DNA from: an uncultured Collinsella sp. | GTDB taxonomy: Bacteria > Actinomycetota > Coriobacteriia > Coriobacteriales > Coriobacteriaceae | DNA length: 5,221 nucleotides | Direction of reading: 5' to 3' | NCBI GenBank assembly: GCA_900556285.1 | Contig: USOF01000112.1 | Coordinates: 1-5,221, forward strand | Part shown: piece by piece, positions 1 to 4,682 of the stretch | Layout: each line of letters begins with the position of its first letter | Numbering within the stretch: the stretch's first letter is position 1 | Translations under genes and position numbers: made by a program | The notes under the pieces: generated by a model | What the model was told of the DNA's origin: nothing | Database searches by the model: none | The model's input: only the letters and a program-made list of their open reading frames with translations

Positions 1-19
1 AGATGTGTATAAGAGACAG
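1..19 (+). other. Nextera/Tn5 mosaic-end adapter (artefact)
   Basis: The first 19 bases, AGATGTGTATAAGAGACAG, are exactly the Tn5 mosaic end used in tagmentation libraries. Genomic sequence starts at about 20. This is untrimmed library adapter and not part of the organism. Any reading frame that starts inside it is spurious. Confidence 0.97.
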
Positions 20-21
20 TT

Positions 22-594
22 TTGGTACGCCGCAGCGACGGCGTGTTTGCCTACCAGCTGGCCGTGGTGGTCGACGACGCCGCCATGGGCGTCACCGAGG
101 TCGTGCGCGGATGCGACCTGCTGGGCTCCACGCCGCGCCAAATCTACCTGCAGCATCTGCTGGGACTTCCCACGCCGCACTACGCGCACATTCCGCTGCT
201 CATGTCGCCGGACGGCCGCCGCCTTTCCAAGCGCGATCGCGATCTGGACCTGGGCGAGCTCCGCGCCCGCTTTGGCACACCCGAAGCGCTGCTGGGCTGG
301 CTCGCTGGGCAAACGGGCATCGCACCGGACACCACACCGCGCTCTGCCGAGCAGCTGGTCGAGCACTTTAGCTGGGATGTTATCCGCGAGCACCGGGAGA
401 ACATCGTTATGGGTGAAAGGACGAGTATGGAACAGACAGTAGCCCATCCTGACGAGCGCCTCGATAGCGACATTGCCAAAGTATCAACAACCCATCTCTC
501 GCCAGAGGGGTTCGACGCGTTTTGCGAAATACTTGACTCCCCTGTACCTGAAGCCACGAACACGTTACTCAAGCGCAAGTCAGCTTGGGAGTAA
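22..594 (+). CDS. gluQ: Glutamyl-Q tRNA(Asp) synthetase, 5'-truncated, fused in frame to an antitoxin-like tail
   Basis: GluQ enzymes are class I glutamyl-tRNA synthetase paralogues lacking the anticodon-binding domain; they place glutamate on queuosine 34 of tRNA-Asp in the cytoplasm. The contig end removes the N-terminus with the HIGH motif, so codon 22 (TTG) is an internal leucine and not a start. Visible are [17 protein letters not shown] (about residues 3-19), VVRGCDLL and STPRQ (27-40), and the KMSKS-loop variant RLSKRD (67-72), followed by the usual [20 protein letters not shown] segment broken only by ordinary substitutions. Family members normally stop soon after the FSWD..RE.I region, here about residue 133. 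Instead the frame stays open for another 55 codons that resemble a DUF1778 antitoxin C-terminus. The GluQ body is well supported. The alternative is a truncated discriminating GltX-like protein, which is less likely because the chain ends right after the catalytic region. Confidence 0.85.
   Translation: MVRRSDGVFAYQLAVVVDDAAMGVTEVVRGCDLLGSTPRQIYLQHLLGLPTPHYAHIPLLMSPDGRRLSKRDRDLDLGELRARFGTPEALLGWLAGQTGIAPDTTPRSAEQLVEHFSWDVIREHRENIVMGERTSMEQTVAHPDERLDSDIAKVSTTHLSPEGFDAFCEILDSPVPEATNTLLKRKSAWE
415..421 (+). promoter_or_regulatory. Shine-Dalgarno inside the 3' end of gluQ
   Basis: GAAAGGA lies 5 nt before an in-frame ATG at 427. This supports separate translation of the antitoxin-like tail, which could therefore be made both as a GluQ extension and as a free 55-residue peptide. 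Confidence 0.5.
427..594 (+). pseudogene. Remnant of a DUF1778/TacA-type antitoxin (C-terminal part only)
   Basis: The 55 residues from the internal ATG end in [20 protein letters not shown] and then a LLKRKSAWE tail. This matches the recurring C-terminal pattern of DUF1778 antitoxins (LSPEDWDAFLxxLDxPPxPxxxLxxLLxRxPxWE). In TacA/KacA-type proteins this segment wraps around and neutralises a GNAT-fold acetyltransferase toxin that acts on aminoacyl-tRNA. Full antitoxins are about 85-95 residues and begin with a ribbon-helix-helix DNA-binding domain; only some 10-15 residues stand in its place here. No GNAT toxin follows: the next gene is convergent. I infer a decayed toxin-antitoxin locus whose surviving 3' end was joined to gluQ by deletion. 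A short intact anti-toxin (a stand-alone neutraliser) is possible. The family call rests on memory of the pattern. Confidence 0.6.
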
Positions 595-646
595 CTCCCT
601 TAGCAAGCCGGTTTCGCTTCATCACGAAGCTCATGTGTACTCACCT

Positions 647-1372
647 CTACGCAGCGTCCCAGGGCTGGAGTTCGTCGCCCAAGCGAACGATGCAGTCGTA
701 GAGCACGGTATGGCGCTCGGCAGGGTTGGCATCCCGATGAAAATGCCCGTAGTACCAGCGCTTGTAATCCAAGCGGTCTTCCAGCTCATCGAAAAATGCC
801 GTAAGCCGATCAACGGCGGGGTAATTCCAGCCAGGCCCCGGATAGAGCGTGGGCGAAAGCATGCGCGTAGAGCAGGTGTGGGTGATCACGTAGTCGACCT
901 TCCAGTCTACGCTGTCGAGCTTTGTCCGCGCCTCCTCAAAGTTGCGCTCGTCCGGCAGCTCCTGCGGCCACCAGCTGGAATACGGAATGCGGTATTCCTT
1001 ATCCACGCTCGTGGCACCGCCCATGGTAAAGATCGTTGAGCCGTCGAGCTCAAAAACCTCACCGCGCGTCAGGCGCCGTATGGGCGAGGTATCCGACAGG
1101 CGCTGCGTCAGCCCACCGTGCCACAGCTCCATGGGACGCTCCGCCCAGTGATCGAAACGCTCGTGGTTGCCGTCGACGAACAGCACGGTATAGGGGCGCG
1201 ATTCCAGCCAAGCGATATCGGTGCATTCCTCGGCAGAGAAATCCCACGGAAAGCCAAAGTCGCCCGCGACAATCAGATAGTCGTCGCTCGTCAGGCCATC
1301 CCCAAGGTCCCAATCGCGCAGCTTTTGCATGTCGAGGCCGCCATGAATATCGCCCGTCACATAGACCGTCAT
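647..1372 (-). CDS. Calcineurin-like metallophosphoesterase (copy A)
   Basis: This 241-residue protein has the full dinuclear metal signature of calcineurin-like phosphoesterases: GDIH (Asp8, His10), GDFG (Asp38), GNHE (Asn69, His70), a histidine in VDYVITH (His165), and GHFH (His210, His212). No signal peptide or membrane segment is seen, so it is probably a cytoplasmic phosphomonoesterase or phosphodiesterase; the substrate cannot be told from sequence. It is a clear paralogue of the gene at 2017-2772, sharing the MxxxVTGDxHG start, WWPxExPxER, the VxWKVDYVxTH block and LDYxxWxxGHxH. Its ATG start overlaps the stop of the upstream phosphoesterase by 4 nt (ATGA), implying translational coupling as the last gene of the operon. 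It converges with gluQ across a 52-nt gap that has no clear terminator. Confidence 0.9.
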   Translation of the reverse strand: MTVYVTGDIHGGLDMQKLRDWDLGDGLTSDDYLIVAGDFGFPWDFSAEECTDIAWLESRPYTVLFVDGNHERFDHWAERPMELWHGGLTQRLSDTSPIRRLTRGEVFELDGSTIFTMGGATSVDKEYRIPYSSWWPQELPDERNFEEARTKLDSVDWKVDYVITHTCSTRMLSPTLYPGPGWNYPAVDRLTAFFDELEDRLDYKRWYYGHFHRDANPAERHTVLYDCIVRLGDELQPWDAA

Positions 1373-2007
1373 CGGATTACCACTTCCCTCTTATAGGCTT
1401 CGAGGTCGTGCTCGACCTGCTCGTCGCCCGTGGCGTTGACCCACCACGGCCATTTAACGCAACATACCGGCTCGTTTACCTGCGCAAACCATAACTTGAG
1501 CTCATCCAGACTTACCGGGGCGTAGCTGTTTGCGTCCACGCCCACGTCATAGCGCAGCAGCCCCTGTCTGAGGTTGAACTTGTTGTACGCGCCGCCGCAA
1601 CTGTGGATATGCCCGTGCAAATGCCAGCTGCCGTGCGACATGCCCTGCCAGTCGACCATGGGATAGTGGCTCAGCACGATTTTTTGGCGATCGATCTTGA
1701 GCACGCAAATGGGCGGCTCGACGATAAAAGCATCCGCTACGGCAGGCTGCGTCCAGTCTTTGTCGTGGTTGCCGGGCAGCAGATGAACACGCTTGCAGAC
1801 AATGCTTTTGCGCAGCTCGTAGGCATCTTGGACCGTCATCTTAAAGCTAAAGTCGCCCAAGATGTAGAGCTCGTCATCCGCAACGACCTTGCTGTTAATG
1901 TTAGCGACCATGGCGTCGTTCATCTGCGCAACAGTCGACCAAGGCCTATCGCTAAGCCGTAGCATGTTCTCGTGTCCAAAGTGGGTATCGCTGGTAAACC
2001 AGATCAC
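1369..2007 (-). CDS. Calcineurin-like metallophosphoesterase, SDTHFGH type
   Basis: This 212-residue protein begins MIWFTSDTHFGHEN, the hallmark of a compact phosphoesterase group (COG4186-like) common in bacteria and phages. Metal ligands are Asp7 and His9, Asp52 in LGDFSF, Asn80-His81 in PGNHD, His114 in VLSHYP, and His133/His135 in HGHIH. It is only distantly related to the two phosphoesterases flanking it. The start is GTG at 2007, chosen because a perfect AGGAGGT lies 4 nt before it. That ribosome site overlaps the TAG stop of the upstream gene, so the two are probably coupled. A tail of about 40 residues after the last conserved block (from about 172, rich in Trp and charged residues) is extra to the core. 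The substrate is unknown. Confidence 0.9.
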   Translation of the reverse strand: MIWFTSDTHFGHENMLRLSDRPWSTVAQMNDAMVANINSKVVADDELYILGDFSFKMTVQDAYELRKSIVCKRVHLLPGNHDKDWTQPAVADAFIVEPPICVLKIDRQKIVLSHYPMVDWQGMSHGSWHLHGHIHSCGGAYNKFNLRQGLLRYDVGVDANSYAPVSLDELKLWFAQVNEPVCCVKWPWWVNATGDEQVEHDLEAYKREVVIR

Positions 2008-2011
2008 GGGG

Positions 2012-2018
2012 ACCTCCT
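2012..2018 (-). promoter_or_regulatory. Strong Shine-Dalgarno fixing a GTG start
   Basis: On the minus strand AGGAGGT lies 4 nt upstream of the GTG at 2007 and overlaps the stop codon (2017-2019) of the preceding gene. It decides the start of the middle phosphoesterase and suggests stop-start coupling. Confidence 0.85.
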
Positions 2019-2772
2019 AACGCTTTTGCTCAAAATAGCCACTCGAAGTCTCACCCTGCTTGTCGGTACATCGCACTTCGATCGGCACAATATCTTGGTA
2101 GATAAGGCGATGCTTGTCATCGCGCCATTCATCGTCATGGTAATGGCCAAAAAACCAGGTGCGGTAGTCGAGCCGCCCGTCGAGCTCGCCCAAAAAGGCC
2201 TGTAGCGAATCATCGTAGAACTCGCGATTGCACTCCATGCACAGTTCGTCCGCCAAATCGACCGGTGCCTCGTGCGTCACAACATAGTCGACCTTCCAGC
2301 CCACGCGGTCGAGCGAGGCGCGGCAATGGTTCATCTCGCGCTCGCTCGGCATCTCCTCGGGCCACCACGTCTTTCCCTCCTGGCGCCACTGTTTGTCATG
2401 GCTCGCGGCGCCACCCATGGCGAGCACTGTGGCCCCCGCGATGTCGAACACCTCGCCGCGCATCAGGTGCAGCACGTGTGGGCGAGCCTTGTGAACGAGA
2501 CCCCCATTCCACTCTCGCATCGGCAGCCCCGCCAGCAGACGATGGTTCTCGTGATTGCCGTCGACAAAGCACGTGGTCCAGGGCTTGGACTCAAACCAGT
2601 CGAGCCAGTATTTGTCGGTGTTCGAGCCGCTCCATATAAAGCCAAAGTCACCGGCAACGATCACCACGTCATCGCGTGTCAGCGTTCGACCCAATGGCCA
2701 AGCGCGCGACGAGAAGCGGCTCGCACCGTACTCGGCAACACCGTGAACGTCTCCGGTAACGAAAATGGACAT
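2017..2772 (-). CDS. Calcineurin-like metallophosphoesterase (copy A')
   Basis: This 251-residue protein carries the complete calcineurin-like set: GDVHG (Asp8, His10), AGDFG (Asp42), DGNHE (Asn73, His74), VDYVVTHE (His167) and FFGHYH (His210, His212). It shares with the 647-1372 product the WWPEEMPSER block, the GWKVDYVVTH block and the LDYRTWFFGH block, so the two arose by duplication or paired inheritance around the unrelated middle gene. The ATG at 2772 is supported by GGAGGT 8 nt upstream (2781-2786). A small cluster of cysteines (LCMECNRE, Cys178 and Cys181) is present here and not in its paralogue. No membrane segment is visible. The biological substrate is not deducible. Confidence 0.9.
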   Translation of the reverse strand: MSIFVTGDVHGVAEYGASRFSSRAWPLGRTLTRDDVVIVAGDFGFIWSGSNTDKYWLDWFESKPWTTCFVDGNHENHRLLAGLPMREWNGGLVHKARPHVLHLMRGEVFDIAGATVLAMGGAASHDKQWRQEGKTWWPEEMPSEREMNHCRASLDRVGWKVDYVVTHEAPVDLADELCMECNREFYDDSLQAFLGELDGRLDYRTWFFGHYHDDEWRDDKHRLIYQDIVPIEVRCTDKQGETSSGYFEQKR

Positions 2773-2857
2773 CTAGCAACACCTCCGCGCTGTGCGGCTC
2801 TGGGCAAATCGATAGCAGAAATTGCAGGCAGGCCCCGATATCTACACCCCTTAGGGC

Positions 2858-3097
2858 TTACCCCTCGTTCTTCCACCCAAACGGGTCAAACACCCAAAAG
2901 ATCAGATCGAGCACGCCGCCGGTCATCATGGCGCCGGCAAGGGCCATGCAAACGTGCAGAGAGCTGGCACTTCGGAGCACGTCGAACGGCCCCAAAACAG
3001 CCAGCAGCGCGACCGCTGCGCCGGCAAAGCATAGCGCGAGGCACGGCCCCGCGTCCTTGACGCACTTCTTTGCGAGATGTTTGGTGTTGTCACTCAT
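2858..3097 (-). CDS. Small two-helix membrane protein, unknown function
   Basis: The product is 79 residues starting MSDNTKHLAKK. I do not recognise a family. It has a short basic N-terminus, a first hydrophobic segment (about residues 15-35, AGPCLALCFAGAAVALLAVLG), a short polar turn, a second hydrophobic segment (about 46-65, CMALAGAMMTGGVLDLIFWV) and a charged end WKNEG, so it is probably an inner-membrane hairpin. The frame stays open upstream to 3154, but the ATG at 3097 is preferred because AAGGAGT precedes it by about 9 nt while the upstream start has no such site. It lies 85 nt upstream of the phosphoesterase genes on the same strand with no clear terminator between, so it may be co-transcribed with them. 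Confidence 0.72.
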   Translation of the reverse strand: MSDNTKHLAKKCVKDAGPCLALCFAGAAVALLAVLGPFDVLRSASSLHVCMALAGAMMTGGVLDLIFWVFDPFGWKNEG

Positions 3098-3194
3098 TGG
3101 TATCGAACTCCTTAGAGGGTCGTTCTTCAGATGCATGCCGCCGCGACGGAGCATGGCGGCAGGGTAAGTGTCACATGTCGTGCGGACACATTTG
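3098..3194. other. Divergent intergenic region
   Basis: This stretch lies between the small membrane protein gene (leftward) and the nucleotidyltransferase module (rightward). It contains a 7-bp GC-rich inverted repeat, TGCCGCC at 3136-3142 with GGCGGCA at 3155-3161, and a weaker 5-bp pair (GTGTC 3168-3172, GACAC 3185-3189). Neither is followed by a T-run, so they are not terminators. A promoter for the leftward gene must lie here or further right, but I see no convincing hexamer pair. Confidence 0.4.
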
Positions 3195-3238
3195 AGTTAC
3201 CCTACAAATTATTAGATTTGATAGAATGTAGGGTAACT
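3195..3238 (+). promoter_or_regulatory. 12-bp perfect inverted repeat, probable operator
   Basis: AGTTACCCTACA (3195-3206) is exactly repeated in reverse complement as TGTAGGGTAACT (3227-3238), separated by a 20-nt AT-rich spacer. The arms are 32 bp apart start to start, about three helical turns, so both would face the same side of DNA. It lies 18 nt upstream of the first codon of the module and surrounds the likely promoter, the position expected for autoregulation by a toxin-antitoxin complex. In RNA it would make only a poor, large-looped hairpin, so DNA binding is the better explanation. Confidence 0.75.
3219..3227 (+). promoter_or_regulatory. Extended -10 promoter element
   Basis: TGATAGAAT fits the extended -10 form TGnTATAAT with one mismatch in the hexamer. 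No good -35 is present at 17 nt, which is typical of extended -10 promoters. Transcription would begin about 3233-3235, inside the right arm of the inverted repeat, leaving a leader of roughly 23 nt. A protein bound to the repeat would block it directly. Confidence 0.5.
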
Positions 3239-3256
3239 ACTTGAAAGGGAGGCTCC

Positions 3257-3568
3257 ATGTCCGTCTTAGAAGATGTCCTAGAAGAGGAATACGCACGCTC
3301 GATCCACCTTCTGGGCCTCATGGAGCAGGAAATTGGCCTCCTTCCAAAGGGCAGCATCCGCATGCGAAACATAAAGGGTCGCGAGTACTGCTACCTCAAC
3401 TATCGAGTCGGCGACAAGGTCAAAAGTGACTATGTCCCTGCTGCAAAGGTTGATGAGCTACGAGCCAAAATCGAACGTCGAAGGGCTCTTGTGACCGCCA
3501 TCAGAGAACAGAAGCAATCTCAAAAGCAAATCATACGTGCGTTGGGAAGGATACCGAATGCCGACTGA
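3257..3568 (+). CDS. Small protein of unknown function, candidate antitoxin/partner of the nucleotidyltransferase
   Basis: The product has 103 residues. The ATG at 3257 has AGGGAGG 4 nt upstream. The layout is an acidic N-terminal helix (LEDVLEEEYARSIHLLGLMEQEI, about 4-26 with minor breaks), a central conserved-looking core LPKGSI...IKGREYCYLNYR.GDKVKSDYV (29-60) that reads as two or three beta strands, and a basic C-terminal helix or coiled coil (65-97). This type of small protein with LPKGSI and YYLxYRxGxKVKS motifs recurs in Firmicutes and Actinobacteria; I do not trust any domain number for it. The core recalls the short beta-sheet arm domains of phage integrases, so DNA binding is plausible. 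It is first in a two-gene operon, overlaps the next gene by 11 nt and follows an inverted-repeat promoter, all typical of an antitoxin. Function is inference. Confidence 0.85.
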   Translation: MSVLEDVLEEEYARSIHLLGLMEQEIGLLPKGSIRMRNIKGREYCYLNYRVGDKVKSDYVPAAKVDELRAKIERRRALVTAIREQKQSQKQIIRALGRIPNAD

Positions 3569-4220
3569 GCAGCAACAAGCTTTCTCAAAAGAACTTGACC
3601 TGGTCGAGGAAGCAGGATGCATAGAGCACGTTGTCCTCATCGGGTCTTGGGCGGAATTTGCCTACAGAGAAGCCGATGTACTTCCGGGCTTTTGCCCAAA
3701 TATCAAAACAATGGATGTCGACTTCCTCGTTCGAAACCTGCGACGCCCCAGTCCAGCGGCGCGCCTGACCGCCCTTGCAAAAGAACGAGGTTTCTTTGTC
3801 GAATCCGATCGCATGACCGGAACAACAAAGTTGCTAGATATTACCGGCCTTGAAGTTGAATTTCTCATCAGAAAAATGGGTGAGGGAAAAGAGCCTGCTC
3901 TCAAGACGAACATCGGGGTGACGGCCCAAGCTCTATGGCACATGGACGTCATTCTGAAAAACACCATCGACGTGCGCTGTCTGAACCACATTGTGACCGT
4001 TCCGACCCCTGAGGCTTATGCGATCCACAAGATGACAATCAACGGCGAACGCGGCAAAAAGGCCGAGAAGGACGCCCATGCCGTAGAAAACATGCTTCCG
4101 CTGTTAGACGAGGAAAAGTTCGCCATAGTATTCAGCTCGTTACCTAAAAAAGAGAAAGCAAGGGTCCGTGCGTTTGCAGAAACCCATGGCGTTGCAGAGC
4201 ATATCTTGGGAATCGCCTAG
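3558..4220 (+). CDS. Nucleotidyltransferase-fold protein (GSU2403/NTP_transf_8-like), candidate toxin
   Basis: The product is 220 residues from the ATG at 3558, chosen because GGAAGG sits 7 nt upstream; an earlier in-frame GTG at 3537 lacks a site and would enlarge the overlap. After a helix comes the polymerase-beta-type signature: VVLIGSWAEFAYR (Gly29-Ser30), then TMDVDFLV (Asp53 and Asp55 as metal ligands) and a third acidic strand LEVEFLI (Glu99 or Glu101). The C-terminal half has TPEAYAIHKMTI....KKAEKDAHAVENML (150-180), the basic HK...KD helix seen in this nucleotidyltransferase family, and a charged helical end. Such enzymes transfer a nucleotide to RNA or protein; related folds include the AbiEii/MenT toxins and MNT antitoxins. 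All catalytic residues seem intact. Its 11-nt overlap with the preceding gene indicates coupled expression. Toxicity and target are inferred from context. Confidence 0.85.
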   Translation: MPTEQQQAFSKELDLVEEAGCIEHVVLIGSWAEFAYREADVLPGFCPNIKTMDVDFLVRNLRRPSPAARLTALAKERGFFVESDRMTGTTKLLDITGLEVEFLIRKMGEGKEPALKTNIGVTAQALWHMDVILKNTIDVRCLNHIVTVPTPEAYAIHKMTINGERGKKAEKDAHAVENMLPLLDEEKFAIVFSSLPKKEKARVRAFAETHGVAEHILGIA

Positions 4221-4573
4221 GACGTTGGCGGGCAACATGTTGGGCAGGGTGTCTTGCCTCGTTTGAGCGCGGTCGCTAAAGGCACGCTTGTTTTAATTGC
4301 GTTTTGAGGAAGGCTTTTACATCCCGCAGAGCGGTGATAGATTTTGCCGTTCTTGGTGACGATTACCTTGATTTTTGAAGTATCCACGCTGTAGGGCTTG
4401 GCCGGCGTGGCCATCTTTTGACAGACTGGCTCCGGTTCTTGGGACCTACTTCTCGAAAAACCAGGGTCGCGGAATCGATTGATGTAACTGTCGAAACATC
4501 CATCGAACAGCAGTCCCGTTGCCAAGCCCGCCATGAACCCACAGGCAATCGCCGCTTCTCCTCTAATTTGCAT
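4217..4573 (-). CDS. Membrane-anchored small protein with a His/Cys probable zinc module
   Basis: The product has 118 residues. The ATG at 4573 is preferred because GGAGGG lies 4 nt upstream; further in-frame starts at 4585 (ATG) and 4591 (TTG) lack a comparable site. It has one hydrophobic segment (about residues 7-24, AAIACGFMAGLATGLLFDG region) that is probably a signal anchor, then a low-complexity polar linker (RSRSQEPEP), then KVIVTKNGKIYHRSAGCKSL...ALKRGKTPCPTCCPP (69-116). The pattern YHxxxxC, then A-x2-R-G-x-x-PCxxC, with His80, Cys85, Cys110 and Cys113, matches a small domain found at the C-terminus of many secreted or nuclease proteins and likened to the Ada zinc-binding fold. The domain would lie outside the membrane if the anchor is N-in. 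Its TAG stop interlocks with the convergent TAG of the nucleotidyltransferase gene (shared CTAG, 4217-4220). Role unknown. Confidence 0.75.
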   Translation of the reverse strand: MQIRGEAAIACGFMAGLATGLLFDGCFDSYINRFRDPGFSRSRSQEPEPVCQKMATPAKPYSVDTSKIKVIVTKNGKIYHRSAGCKSLPQNAIKTSVPLATALKRGKTPCPTCCPPTS

Positions 4574-4602
4574 ATGTCCCTCCATAATCAATCTCGAAGA
4601 TT

Positions 4603-4647
4603 AAAAACGGTGCGCGCCGCAGGACTTGTCCCTTGCGGCGCGCACCG
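4603..4647 (-). terminator. Strong intrinsic terminator of the surface-protein gene
   Basis: A perfect 14-bp GC-rich stem (4608-4621 with 4634-4647, arm CGGTGCGCGCCGCA) with a 12-nt loop is followed on the minus strand by TTTTT (4607-4603). The loop itself holds a small inverted repeat (GGAC/GTCC, 4622-4631). It lies 24 nt beyond the stop of the wall-anchored protein and only about 30 nt before the start of the next minus-strand gene. Confidence 0.88.
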
Positions 4648-4651
4648 AAAA

Positions 4652-4682
4652 TGATCCGTTTTCCTCCGTCCCTAACGGATCA
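4652..4682. repeat. 9-bp inverted repeat over the stop codon of the surface-protein gene
   Basis: TGATCCGTT (4652-4660) pairs with AACGGATCA (4674-4682) around a 13-nt pyrimidine-rich loop. One arm covers the last codons and the stop (4672-4674). It precedes the main terminator and may help protect the mRNA 3' end or be incidental. Confidence 0.5.

Noticed and set aside
1..371. Open frames starting in the first few bases of the window
   Set aside because: Their starts lie inside the adapter and they compete with the clear GluQ frame.
587..599. Palindrome GGGAGTAACTCCC over the gluQ-fusion stop codon as a terminator
   Set aside because: Only one base separates the full arms, or a 4-bp stem with a 5-nt loop remains, and no T-run follows. 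It is too weak to call.
616..630. Hairpin GCTTC-ATCAC-GAAGC in the gap between gluQ and the phosphoesterases as a bidirectional terminator
   Set aside because: The stem is only 5 bp and there is no T-run on either strand.
473..1039. A 188-codon plus-strand open frame across the gluQ 3' end and the first phosphoesterase
   Set aside because: It is a shadow of the minus-strand gene and crosses two real gene ends. The protein shows no domain.
1603..1962. A 119-codon plus-strand frame inside the middle phosphoesterase
   Set aside because: It is wholly antisense to a gene with all catalytic motifs intact and lacks a start signal.
2272..3060. A 262-codon plus-strand open frame opposite the phosphoesterase and membrane-protein genes
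   Set aside because: It is antisense to two well-supported genes, has arginine/serine/proline-rich low-complexity protein, no ribosome site and no recognisable motif. It arises from the GC-rich codon pattern of the other strand.
3136..3161. GC-rich 7-bp inverted repeat in the divergent intergenic region as a terminator
   Set aside because: It lies upstream of both flanking genes and has no T-run, so there is nothing for it to terminate. It could be incidental.
3257..4220. A standard AbiEi/AbiEii or HEPN/MNT assignment for the nucleotidyltransferase pair
   Set aside because: The first protein shows no winged-helix region of AbiEi size (about 200 residues) and no HEPN active-site motif. The enzyme is also of a different subgroup, so a specific named system was not claimed.
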